In this document: one piece after another, positions 23,830 to 33,307 of the stretch | Layout of the letters: every line of letters starts with the position of its first letter | Position numbering within the stretch: position 1 is the first letter of the stretch | Origin: Mortierella sp. BCC40632 | Lineage: Eukaryota > Mortierellomycota > Mortierellomycetes > Mortierellales > Mortierellaceae | Assembly (NCBI GenBank): GCA_011634665.1 | Contig: WAEK01000008.1 | Span: 1,419,501-1,483,500 of the forward strand | Direction of reading: 5' to 3' | Length of the DNA stretch: 64,000 nucleotides | Program-made: the position numbers and the translations under genes | The notes under the pieces: generated by a model | Told to the model about the DNA's origin: nothing | Seen by the model: only the letters and a program-made list of their open reading frames with translations | Database searches by the model: none

Positions 23830-24723
23830 ATGACCAAGACTGACGTTTCTTTCAAGAGTGACGGCCTCAAGATTGTGGGCCACCTCTATGCCCCCGAGTC
23901 ATACAAGCAAGGCGAAAAGTTACCTGCCATCATCGTTGTCCATCCCTTTGGAGGTGTCAAAGAACAAACTGCTGGTGTATATGCCAAAGAGCTTGCCAAC
24001 CATGGGTTTGTCACTCTCGCCTTTGACCGTCGTCACCAAGGCTCTAGTGAGGGAGAGCCTCGACAACTCGAGAACCCCGAAGGGATGAGTGAAGACATCA
24101 AGTCAGCTGTGACATTCCTCACCCTCCATGACCAAGTTGACCCTGAGAGGATCGGTATCCTTGGTGTCTGTGCCGGAGGAGGATATGTGATCTTCGCCAC
24201 GTCGACCGAGTATCGAATCAAGGCGTGTGCAGCAGTGAGTGGAGTCTGCCTTGGATCCTTTATCCGCTCTGTGGGTAAGGAGGCCCTGGACGCTATCTTG
24301 ATTGATGCAGGCAAGAACCGCACTGAGGTGGCTAAAGGAGGTGCTGTAAAGTACTTGCCGATCGTCCCGCCCCAAGATGAAGTGACTACAGAGACACCGA
24401 ATCTGCTTCAGGAAGGCAGCGAGTACTACACTACTTCACGTGGTTCTTATCCAACATCGATCAACCGAACTGCTGTCTTTAGCTATGACCGTCTAGCTTC
24501 TTTCGATGCTTTTGCCTTTGCAGATCAGATCTCGCCTCGTCCATTGTTGCTGGTAGCAGGCGACAAAGCTGACACATTACCTTTTAGCGAGACTGTGTTT
24601 AAGAAGGCCAAGGAACCCAAGGAGTTGCACTTGATCAAAGATGCTACCCACGTTGCACTCTATGACTACCGCGTTTCTGATGTTTTGCCCAAGTTGGTCG
24701 ATTTCTACAAGAAGAGCCTTTGA
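23830..24723 (+). CDS. Alpha/beta hydrolase, dienelactone-hydrolase-like (297 aa)
   Basis: Intact single exon. The fold is that of the DLH/YcjY-type alpha/beta hydrolases: strand plus oxyanion region (IIVVHPFGGVKEQ, 34-46), the Arg/His segment AFDRRHQGSSEGEP (64-77), the nucleophile elbow GVCAGGG (112-118) with Cys114 in place of the usual Ser, an acid in GDKAD (Asp245 or Asp248) and His274 in DATHVALYD. A Cys nucleophile is characteristic of dienelactone hydrolases, which open lactone/ester rings; the real substrate is unknown. No signal peptide, so probably cytosolic. A TATA box lies 94 bp upstream. A decayed tandem copy follows at 25809. Confidence 0.9.
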   Translation: MTKTDVSFKSDGLKIVGHLYAPESYKQGEKLPAIIVVHPFGGVKEQTAGVYAKELANHGFVTLAFDRRHQGSSEGEPRQLENPEGMSEDIKSAVTFLTLHDQVDPERIGILGVCAGGGYVIFATSTEYRIKACAAVSGVCLGSFIRSVGKEALDAILIDAGKNRTEVAKGGAVKYLPIVPPQDEVTTETPNLLQEGSEYYTTSRGSYPTSINRTAVFSYDRLASFDAFAFADQISPRPLLLVAGDKADTLPFSETVFKKAKEPKELHLIKDATHVALYDYRVSDVLPKLVDFYKKSL

Positions 24724-25462
24724 GCAACAAAAAAAAATGCGTTAACGAGGGACAGGGCTTGGATAGTAGGGGTTCTTTTGGGTCCTTGCTTGTAAATAAA
24801 TTAAATGTCCAACAAAGTCTGAAGGAGCTTGTGTATAGCTGCCTAAAACGTGAGAGAAGACTGGTATGGTAGTACAAGAAAGCAAAAGGCGAAAGTATCT
24901 CGCAAAAGAGTCTGGTGTATGCCATAGAGCTGTCTGGTAGTTTCCTTCCCGTTTATATGCTTGTTTGTTTGTTTTTTCTTTGTTCAGTGCCATGAAAATA
25001 CACAAACCTCCCTCTCAGGCGAGCGTTCGCTTTGACCTAATTTTTTTTAATGATTGTCTGACTTATGCTTTACCAGTTCCAGTACAGCATCTCTTCAAGC
25101 CCTTGAAAAAGATCCACTGCTACTGGGAGGAGGTTGCTCTCTCTCTCTCTCTCTCGTGAACCGTCAGGATGGGCGTAGACAGGTTTCATCTTCTGAAATC
25201 AGCCTGCCCATTCACTTATGAGAGGTGGTAAAGAGTGTGTTTGTGTGACGGTTTGAGGAGTGAAGGCGAGGACGAACCAGAATACAGCAGTTCGAGTTGC
25301 CCCTGATTTTTGCTCACCCTGGTCTTGCGTGGAGGTGCCCCCATCCTTTTCGATATTTGTCATACGACTCTCTTCTGGAAGGACGTTTCCATGCCAACGA
25401 CCAGCGGCAGACGGGAAAGGATCGATACCCGATAGGCCTTTCTCTTTCTCCAAAAGTCCGCC
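24724..25462. other. Spacer between hydrolase gene and its decayed copy
   Basis: 3' flank, a CT microsatellite (about 25137-25154) and short frames without domains; no gene supported. Confidence 0.55.
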
Positions 25463-26434
25463 GAGGAAAAAGGATTTGCCGAGGGTGAGTAGACATCCAT
25501 TGCCAGGAGCGGGCACAAGGAAAACTTTATCTCCGATTGTCCTTCCTTCCCGATCCAGAAAAAAAATGAGTACGTTACGCGTCTTGAAAATTATTGGACA
25601 TGAACTTGGAGTCGAGGCAAGCAGTGAAAAAAAGAGCAAAAGAGGAGGAGAGCGACAAAGGGCCTCGAGGTGCGGATTGTGTGGGAGGTCCTGAGGACTA
25701 CCAAGACCTTTTCTTCCTTCTTACGACAATAATTCTCACACGATTATCCAGTCTTCTCCTGCTCTCTCAACACACCTTCACGCTTCAGATTACTACTCCT
25801 CATCCACCATGACCAAGACTAGCGCCTCCTTCAAGAGGGATGGCTACATCCTTTTGGAGGTGTCAAAGAACAAACTACTAGCATCTATACCAAGAAGATT
25901 GCTAACCATGGATTTGTCTCCCTCGTCTTTGACTGCCATCATCAAGGCTCCAGCAAGGGGGAACCCGTCAACTTGGAAGCCCTGAGGGAATGAGAGAGAA
26001 ATTAAGTCATAAGTGACATTCCTCACACTCCAAGAGCAAGCCGACTCCGAGAGAACCGGTATCCTCGGTTTGTGCTGGAGAAGGATATGCTGTCTTTGCA
26101 TCTTAAAAAGATACAGGATCAAGACCGTTGCAGGCGTTAGTGGTGTCCGTCTCCGTGACTTTATTTGTTCGATCGGTAAGGATACCCTGGACAAGGTGTT
26201 GGTCGATGCAGGCAAGCACCGTACAGAACTTGCAAAGGGAAGTGAGGTCAGGCACTTGCCCAATGTGCCCACTACAGAACAATTGACACTAGAGATGCCG
26301 CTTAAATTGGTCAAAGGGTCCAAACACTATACTATCTCTCGTGGCTCTTGCCCAACATTGATCAGCCGTACTGCCATAGTCAGCTACGTCCGTGTGGCCT
26401 CGTTCAACGCCTTCTCATATGTAGACCAGATCTT
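25463..26434 (+). pseudogene. Decayed tandem copy of the dienelactone-hydrolase-like gene
   Basis: Starts ATGACCAAGACTAGCGC at 25809, matching the intact gene's first codons. It has lost about 22 codons after the DGY position, then aligns through the GGVKEQ, FDRRHQGSS and GILGVC regions. It carries frameshifts and stops and remains open from about 26013 (LRDFICSIGKDTLDKVLVDAGKHRTEL parallels the parent). Homology ends near 26434 at YVDQI, before the catalytic Asp and His. The elbow is altered to GLCWRRICC, so no activity is possible. The upstream 20-mer at 25463-25482 (gaggaaaaaggatttgccga) also occurs at 23469-23488, at almost the same distance from the start, so promoter and gene were duplicated together. 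Confidence 0.85.
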
Positions 26435-27176
26435 TTATTGCAGGCTTGCCGCATTTTTTTTTTCGCATGCTATCATGCTTTCTACCACTGCTCCTTTTCT
26501 TATCATGGATAAGATCTCATTCGATTTGCTGTATCGGACATCCAAGTCATCCCCTATTTCTTTACTCAAAGGGAATACTCGAACCAGGATCCAACAATGC
26601 CGTGCAATAGACCCCATGATTCTAACAATAGGTACAGCTATACTATTTGTCCTTACACTTATGCTATGACACTTTTAGGACCATGCATCCAGCGATTTGG
26701 CCCTGTTGGGGGACGGCTGGTTATAACGTGACGAGGTTGATCAAGTTAGAGTCGACGAGGCTCAATGCAAAATTCGCTTGTCTATTGACCTCTCTTTCGG
26801 CCATCCATGAGTTGCTTTGTTTCCGAACAAGTTAGGACCTATCGCTAGCATAGTTCGACGAGAATGGCCCTCCTGTTATCCAACTCAAGCCAGTTGTCCC
26901 TCCTCCTCTCTCTCATGCCCAAGATGATTTCTTTATGCATCTCTCCTCACTTCCTCACACCCAAATGTTTTCTTTTATGCACTCATCCTCTCTCCTTTCC
27001 CTTATGCCTTTGACGTTTTCCCTCCTCTTTACACATTTCTCCTCTCTCCCTTTGCCTTAGAGGTTTCCTTTTATGCACCTCTCCTCTGTTTCTCATACCC
27101 TAGATGTCTCCTATTATACATACCTCCTTTTATAACGCTTACTGAATTCTGCTTCAGTATAATAGGAAGAGCCGTC
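26435..27176. other. Intergenic with degenerate pyrimidine minisatellite
   Basis: 26435-26890 has no supportable gene. About 26890-27135 is an array of diverged units of roughly 42-50 bp built on TTTTATGCACYTCTCCTC followed by a TCATACCCTAGATG-like end, at least four copies. Confidence 0.55.
26890..27135. repeat. Degenerate 42-50 bp pyrimidine-rich tandem repeat
   Basis: TTTATGCA followed by a CTCTCCTC core recurs near 26933, 26974 and 27072, with a weaker copy at about 27027 and a decayed one at about 27112. It directly abuts the M3 peptidase fragment. Confidence 0.65.
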
Positions 27177-27702
27177 ATGGAGACACTGTTTGATGTTGCA
27201 CGCGATAGCTTCAACATTTCTGTTACTGAGATGCTAAAGGATGAACAAGAAAACTCCAACATCACCACTTGGCACAAGGATGTCAAAGTATATAAAGTGC
27301 AGGATGCAGGACCCGGTCAGAGACTTCTCGCCTACTTTTGTGGAGACTTTTATAGCCGCAGTGAAGAGAAGCAATCGGGTGCCTGGATGGATGTGTGTGT
27401 GACTAGGATGAAGGACCCTTCCAGCGCCAATGTGCGCGTCCCGATTGCATACATGATCTGCAATCAACCCCCACCAACATCCGACTCGGAACCATCTCGT
27501 ATGAAATTCCAAGATATGGTCACTCTATTCCATGAGTTTGGTCATTGTCTCCAGCATATGCTTACCACGGTTGACTATCCTCAGGCCTCGGGCATTAAGG
27601 GAGTCGAGTGGGATTTCGTAGAGGTTGCATCCCAGTTCATGGAGAACTATACGTACGAGTCCCGCTGGCTTGACCGAATGGCTGCTCACTACAAATCGGG
27701 CT
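27177..27702 (+). pseudogene. Orphan M3-family metallopeptidase fragment (oligopeptidase A/thimet type)
   Basis: About 175 residues, uninterrupted, from the catalytic core of an M3 zinc peptidase: WHKDVKVYKVQD, GDFYSR, then the zinc motif HEFGH (residues 119-123) and the third ligand Glu149 in WDFVEVASQFMENY. Intact relatives are about 650-700 residues, cut short peptides in cytosol or mitochondria, and need domains on both sides of this core. Here the N-terminal two thirds and the C-terminal domain are absent: a minisatellite abuts on the left, and on the right homology stops at HYKSG before a GA microsatellite. The frame continues to TGA at 27890 through repeat sequence. No exons supplying the missing parts were found within 3 kb. 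Probably a gene fragment. Confidence 0.8.
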
Positions 27703-27724
27703 GTCCACCCTCCAACAAAGGGGC

Positions 27725-27727
<3 letters not shown>

Positions 27728-27762
<35 letters not shown>
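27728..27762. repeat. (GA)n microsatellite at the end of the M3 fragment
   Basis: About 17 GA units exactly where peptidase homology stops; it may mark the breakpoint. Confidence 0.9.
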
Positions 27763-27768
<6 letters not shown>

Positions 27769-27890
27769 AAGGGAGGAGATGGGGAAGTGTGGCAAAGGGC
27801 GACTGCGATGAAAATGACGGCGACGAGGCCACAGGAGGCCACACAGAGACAACAGAGGGGTCGAAGGATCAAGAAGCAACATTGCTTTGA

Positions 27891-28000
27891 ACACTTGGCA
27901 GTCACAAGCCAGGTCCCGTCTCCCCTTTGTGCCCGCACCCAAATGCGCCCCTCATAACCCTCTACAAGGAGCGAAGAAATAGTGCTTCCAAAAGCCAACA

Positions 28001-28035
<35 letters not shown>

Positions 28036-28746
28036 CAGCATCTATGCACCCCTCGTTTTTACTCTCGTTGATCTCTGTCTTACTACGTCCCTTGATTGCA
28101 ATTGTGTATCTCTCCGGTCTCTCTCTCTCTTTGACCAGTATTGCCTACCCACATCTCTGTCCCTCAATTTTTTTTTTGTCGGGTGCTTTATTCAGTCTCG
28201 ACGATGAGGTGTGCATTAGTTAGAGTAAGCGTCTATTTAGGAGGGGGGCATAATTCTAAATCTAGCTTTTTTGCATTTCCATGCATAAGGCTTATACCCG
28301 TTGTCGCCGGTAGACTGGTCCCATCCGTCACCGCTGCATATTGCATCTTCCAGATGCCAAATAGTCCGCAAGCTATTATTTGTTGAAGGGAGAGCTCGTA
28401 CTGTCCCTCGATTGACTGACCTCTCTCCTCTCCTACTCCTCCGACTTCCCATCTCTTCAGTCGCATCCTTCCCCTTCCCATCACGAATTCATGCTGCATA
28501 CATGTCAATTGACATATATTGAACAGTCCATCCAAAGCGCCCTCCAATCGGTACCAAGGGACTGGAGAAAGAGTCTAATCAAAAAAGTAGCCTCACCACG
28601 AACTCCTGGTTCCCACAAGCCAGTTATCAAACTGCATCCTTTCTCCTCACCCCCTCTCCTGCATTTCTGCTTTTAGTATTCCTCCTACACCACATTTTTT
28701 TTTTTTTTTTTTTTTACCGTCCATCCCCTGTTTTTCTGCACCTCCA

Positions 28747-28782
<36 letters not shown>

Positions 28783-29069
28783 GTGGTGGTGGTGTTCCTC
28801 ATTTTCTTGTCCCCTTCAATTTTTTGTCTCGACCCTATCATTTCTCCCTCTGTTGCTCTTCCATACGCCCCCTTGGTCGCGTTAGCCTATCTTTTCTATC
28901 CGCTCTCTCGTTAATTCAGTGTCCCATCTCTCAACTACTTCCTCTTGGTTGGACGCTAAACAAAACATGGGACGGATTCATGCGGAGTGAGAAGCTGGGA
29001 TAGACTACCGAGCCCTTCTTTTTCCTGGATTCTTTGACATGACCTTGGTTTTTGTCAAATGTTGCCACA
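27891..29069. other. Intergenic, T-rich
   Basis: Contains T runs at about 28003-28035, 28696-28715 and 28750-28781, and CT-rich DNA; no gene supported. Confidence 0.6.
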
Positions 29070-29077
29070 TATATAAA
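29070..29077 (+). promoter_or_regulatory. TATA box of the secreted 8-Cys gene
   Basis: TATATAAA, followed about 30 bp later by CCAGTATCCTG-type sequence that could hold the start site. A leader intron follows at 29284-29371. Confidence 0.65.
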
Positions 29078-29283
29078 CAGGACCCTCCTCCCAACCAGTA
29101 TCCTGTATCGACACTCATCCTGATCTTACCTCATATTCAACAATCATATCCACTATTTTGCTAAGCACCACTACACAAAAAATAATCCTTACTGTCGTAA
29201 GAACCACCACGAACGGACAGAGCGCTTGAGAGAACCATCGCAACACACAGACAACTGTAAACCATAAAACCTCAATCTTACAA

Positions 29284-29371
29284 GTAAGTCAGCGTCAGCT
29301 CATCTCGATCCCATTGATGCAAGGATTGCTTCACAATGATATTAAGTCAACATTCTCACATGTCTTCTATA
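29284..29371 (+). other. 5'UTR intron of the secreted 8-Cys gene
   Basis: Consensus donor GTAAGT at 29284 and acceptor TTCTATAG ending 29371, 88 nt. Splicing removes the ATGs at 29316 and 29336 and places the leader next to the ATG at 29399. Confidence 0.6.
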
Positions 29372-29398
29372 GGGCGTCCTATACAAACTTTTTACGAA

Positions 29399-29668
29399 AT
29401 GCACCTGAAGGTTGTTTGCTTAGTGGCTCTTTTGGCAACTACTACAGTCTCAGCAGGTTTTGTCTGTAGTTACACAGAGCAGGTTGGAGGAGAGGAAGGA
29501 ATGCCTGCCGAAACCAGAACTGTAACAGTAAAGTCAAGAAAGGATTGTGTTTATGAGGCCAACAACCGCGACGCTTGCGGCTGTAACTCAAGAAGTGCGA
29601 TGGATCGACCTGGTTGTAGGCTGGCATGTACAAATACATGCGCCAAGGATTGCTTGAATGAGAATTAG
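29399..29668 (+). CDS. Small secreted cysteine-rich protein (89 aa)
   Basis: Start at 29399 was chosen because it follows the predicted leader intron and begins an ideal signal peptide (MHLKVVCLVALLATTTVSA, cleavage after residue 19). An in-frame upstream start would bury that signal. The mature part is about 70 residues with eight cysteines at 23, 50, 60, 62, 73, 77, 81 and 85; the last four have C-x3-C-x3-C-x3-C spacing. Such size and Cys content fit a secreted effector or antimicrobial-type peptide with four disulfides, but no named family was recognised and function is unknown. It has its own TATA box and leader intron, so it looks like a real, possibly strongly expressed gene. It sits alone between repeat-rich DNA and a Helitron-like relic. 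Confidence 0.8.
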   Translation: MHLKVVCLVALLATTTVSAGFVCSYTEQVGGEEGMPAETRTVTVKSRKDCVYEANNRDACGCNSRSAMDRPGCRLACTNTCAKDCLNEN

Positions 29669-29898
29669 TAAAGATTGATTAGTCAATTACTGTATCCTTG
29701 TCTCTTTACATAAATGCCTGGACTTTTTACAAGCAAAAAAGGCCTGGAGTTTGGTTAATTAGAATGTTCGATATATTTACTCGACATGACGGCAAAGAAC
29801 AAAAATGGAGGGAAACCTAGGTCCTTAGTTTTTTGCTTTTACAGGGACTAGCAGATTTGCTCCGGGCTATCGTCCCCGAGTGTTTTTTTTTTTTTTTT

Positions 29899-30330
29899 CT
29901 TCAACACTTGGTGATACACAACATTACGGGTACATGCCCCATCTTGGTTTCCGATGGCACCATCAGCTACATAAACCTTTAGGTTATCAGGCTTGGAAGA
30001 GCGTAAAAGCGCAAACCACAACTGGCCATGTGGAAAGGCTCTCAGATAGAAAGTCTCCCACAGTGCTCTGAGTCTGACCCTGACTCTTGTTGATGGTCAT
30101 TGCAAAAGCAGGTTTGGTATGGGGCTATAATCTCGTGATTGGAGCAGGTGGAGAGGCGTCCTCTAGTGCTGTGTGATAAATTATGTAGAGAATGATATGT
30201 TCTCCAGCTCTCTCTCTGGTTGCAAAAGTGGCGAGGGCAGTGTATGGCGGGAAATCTGAGGGAACAAAATTCTTAAGATCGTCCTGGTTCATGACACGGC
30301 GAGCTTCTCCATCGTTATAGCAAGAAATGC
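29899..30330 (-). pseudogene. PIF1/Helitron-type helicase relic (C-terminal part)
   Basis: The minus strand carries, across frameshifts, NGEARRVMNQDDL-like sequence (about 30330-30255), the helicase motif AFAMTINKSQGQTQ (about 30108-30070) and then FPHGQLWFALLRSS, PDNLKVYVADG and TRNVVYHQVL down to 29899. These in order are the hallmark end of PIF1-like helicases of Helitron transposons. At least two frame changes and a stop break it. A T run abuts the 3' end and an A run (about 30332-30359) the other side. No replication-initiator (Rep) part was found nearby. Confidence 0.75.
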
Positions 30331-32989
30331 CAAAAAAAAAAAAAAAAAAAAAAAAAAAACAGGTGCCAAGAAAAAATGACTGGGAGTCTTGAGGCCAAAT
30401 GTCAGGACAGAGATCTCTTTCGTGATCCGAAGGGGTGAATAATTAGCTGACCACTGGAGCGATGACTTGAGGACCAAGTTTTGCTCTTAGTCCAAACCAT
30501 TCGAGACTCAAGGGCCTCGTGCAAAGTCTCACGCATGTAAGCTTTAAAGTCCTCACTTTGGAGGAAAGACTTGATAGTGTCATGGTGTGGGAAGGGGGAG
30601 GAGTAAGAAGAAGACATGAAGTGATACCACCTTTGATGCGGACGTATTCTCCGAGCGAACGAAGAGATAGAGATCCAGTTGGGCTCCAGTCAAGCTCAAG
30701 TGTACCACTCTTTCACTTTAGTTTAGCTCAGTTTCTGGAGGTTTCGAGATAAAAGAAGGTTACACATATGGGGCCTTCACCAGTGGAGGATAATGAACAT
30801 AAGACTTCTTTGTTGGCTTGGTTGCTCATGAATGAAGATATTGGACAGTCCAGGCCATTTATTCTTTCAATTGCTACTACCAGATGATAGGAAATGTGCC
30901 TCCACTGAAGACATGGCCTTGAAGGATTATACACTTGACTTGGCTCTTACGAGACTTGACATGTTGGACAATTCGTTGTAGGCTAGTATGGTCGTGGGAA
31001 GTAAGATAAAGAACATCATGGACCCATTAGTTGAGGTAAAAGAGTTCAGACTGGTGTAATTTGCTGTGTTGGATAAAATAAGAGACTGCTCCAGTGTCCC
31101 TTGTCTTCGCTAGACTCTGGAAATGCATTTACTTTTGCTTGAAATGATACGAGGTCGTCATCTGGTCGATAGAGTGCTAGTCTCCCCCTGCTTTTCTCTC
31201 TGCTTCTCTCTCTCTTTCATATACTCTCATCCTATCTCCTTTTCTCTCACTTTTTCACCCCCTTGTACACTCTTTTCCTGCTCAATACGAGACTATCCTG
31301 ACCATGAGGTGTGCCATGAAGCGGATTTCAGGGATTAATTGGTGCAGGATGTTCCTATTCAATCGCCAACTGTCAACCGTCGGTTGCATAGACAGCCGTA
31401 TTCGACTACACATATACCACCATAGCTATGCTCAATTTCACAGGGTGTTTACATTCAATGGCACAGACAGCTCGTATTCAATGACATTCGAAATAGAGCT
31501 CGTATTCAATGAAATGGATAATAGGGCTCGTATTCAATGACGTGGTTAATAGAGCTCGCACTCAGTAACATGGACAATATAAGGGCTCGCATTCAATGAC
31601 ATGAATAACAGCTCACATTCAAAAATACGAACAGCAGTTCCTACTCAATACCATGGATAGTCTGCACAGGCCAAGACTGTATTAAGGTCCAGTCGAGAGA
31701 GAGAGGGACAGAATCGAGAAGGAACGGCTCAAGACTTTGAAGTCGACTGAGCCATGCTGTCTGGAAATAAAGAACAGCAGCCTGTGGGAGCCGTTGCCTT
31801 TCGGGTCCCGTTTGAAACAAAACGTTTGCGCTCCAAGTCGGAAGAATAGCGTAACATCGATTTTGTGCTCTGCTCTGCTCCCCTCCCCCCCTTCCTCTCC
31901 TTTACGCCAATCGTCAACAGCCCCAACGGTCACCAATCGATAATGCAGTTCTTTCTTGGTAAATGGCTCTGGATGAACTATAACCTTCGCGTCTTTTTTT
32001 TTTTTTTTTTTTTTTTTTCACCTCCTTCCTTCGATGCAAGGATGATGCAGGAACCTTTTATACTACGTAACTACCACATCGGTGTCCCCTTGATTTCACT
32101 GGAGCCATATCTGAAGGTAGGTACTGATGGATAGAGAGAGGATAGGAAATGCGACTTCTCTCCACCGCACAAAGAATACGCTTAGGCGTGGAACTTTGGG
32201 TTGACATGGTCAATGGATAGCTTGAGCAGGGATTGACATTGTGGTCAACTCATTATCGATCGTATGGATCGTCATTAAGGACTCAACGGCCACCTATTCC
32301 CCCTATTCCTTTTGCAATATGTCAAGAAGAGGGCACGCCAAGAGAAATCTTTTGCGGGAACAGTAGTTGTGACCAATTCGCTGGGTTGAATCCTATGAAA
32401 CGGCCATCAAGTAGACAGCTCCCCCTCCCCTTTTTTTTTCTATTTCTTCTCACACGACATCTGGTGTCACTGGCATGCATTGTAGTAAGGCTCGGTCTGT
32501 GCGACTCTGACGGTATCAGTTGAATGTGTTTGTACAATGCTGCAGGAAAAAAAAAAAAAAAAAAGTTTTTATCCTGAAGTCCAGTGGCTCCTTTCCTATC
32601 TGCCCCCCATCTTTGTTCCCTTAATTCTTGGCAATGGAGTCATGATTGGACGAGGCACTCATTTTTTTTTATTTTTTTTGTAGAAGAAATCGCCATCGAA
32701 AGCTACCAATACAATAGAATTTCTGGTCGATGCACCTCAGGAGAGCTGGCAGTGTCTCCTTACAAAGGGCAGAGAATAGGCAACCATTAGCCTTTCTTCT
32801 ATTGTGAGAATCTATTTTTTTACCCTACGCATTCTAGAGTTCCTCGGATGCACTGAACACCTCGCCTACGGAATAGTGCGCCCATTGGGCTGCGAATGCT
32901 AGGGAGTGACCCGTGTATAATTTGCTTTCAGAGTCGTTGTTCGGTCCCCCCCTCCCCCTTCTTATTGAGAATGAGGCAGTTTGCAGGTA

Positions 32990-33028
<39 letters not shown>

Positions 33029-33307
33029 CTTCTAATAAACTGACCTATTCATCACTTCGAAAGGCAGACTAAGGCCAAGGGGCATTTAGTCCGCCAAGAA
33101 TGTCTACAGTAAAACCCACCATAATGCTCCTGAACAATGACGGTAAATGAAATGACTCCGGTTAGGTGTACTTGATGGCAATACTGGACTGAGCATTAAC
33201 CGGTAGATGGTAGAAGTGACAGAGTGGGAGTAAAGACAGTACATGAGAGAAGGGAGGAAAGCCCTATTGTTCGACTAGTCCCCGAAAACTCCATCCTTTC
33301 ACTTCAT
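30331..33307. other. Decayed intergenic DNA
   Basis: No supportable gene. A 71-residue open frame at 30402-30617 (-) is unrecognised and could be further Helitron remains. There is a tandem repeat at 31445-31660 and T runs at about 31995-32018 and 32992-33026. A GA run is at about 31697. Confidence 0.5.
31445..31660. repeat. Imperfect tandem repeat, about 28-36 bp unit, 6-7 copies
   Basis: Units follow GCTCGTATTCAATGACATGG plus a variable AATA-rich tail; the GCTCRYATTCAATG core recurs near 31471, 31498, 31529, 31556, 31586 and 31611. The array decays to the right. Confidence 0.75.

Noticed and set aside
27703..27890. C-terminal extension of the M3 peptidase frame (ERERER... and TGGHTETTEGS)
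   Set aside because: It is translated GA repeat and flanking DNA with no M3 similarity, so it is excluded from the fragment.
29336..29398. Upstream in-frame start for the secreted 8-Cys protein
   Set aside because: It would place 21 residues before a perfect signal peptide and lies mostly in the predicted leader intron.
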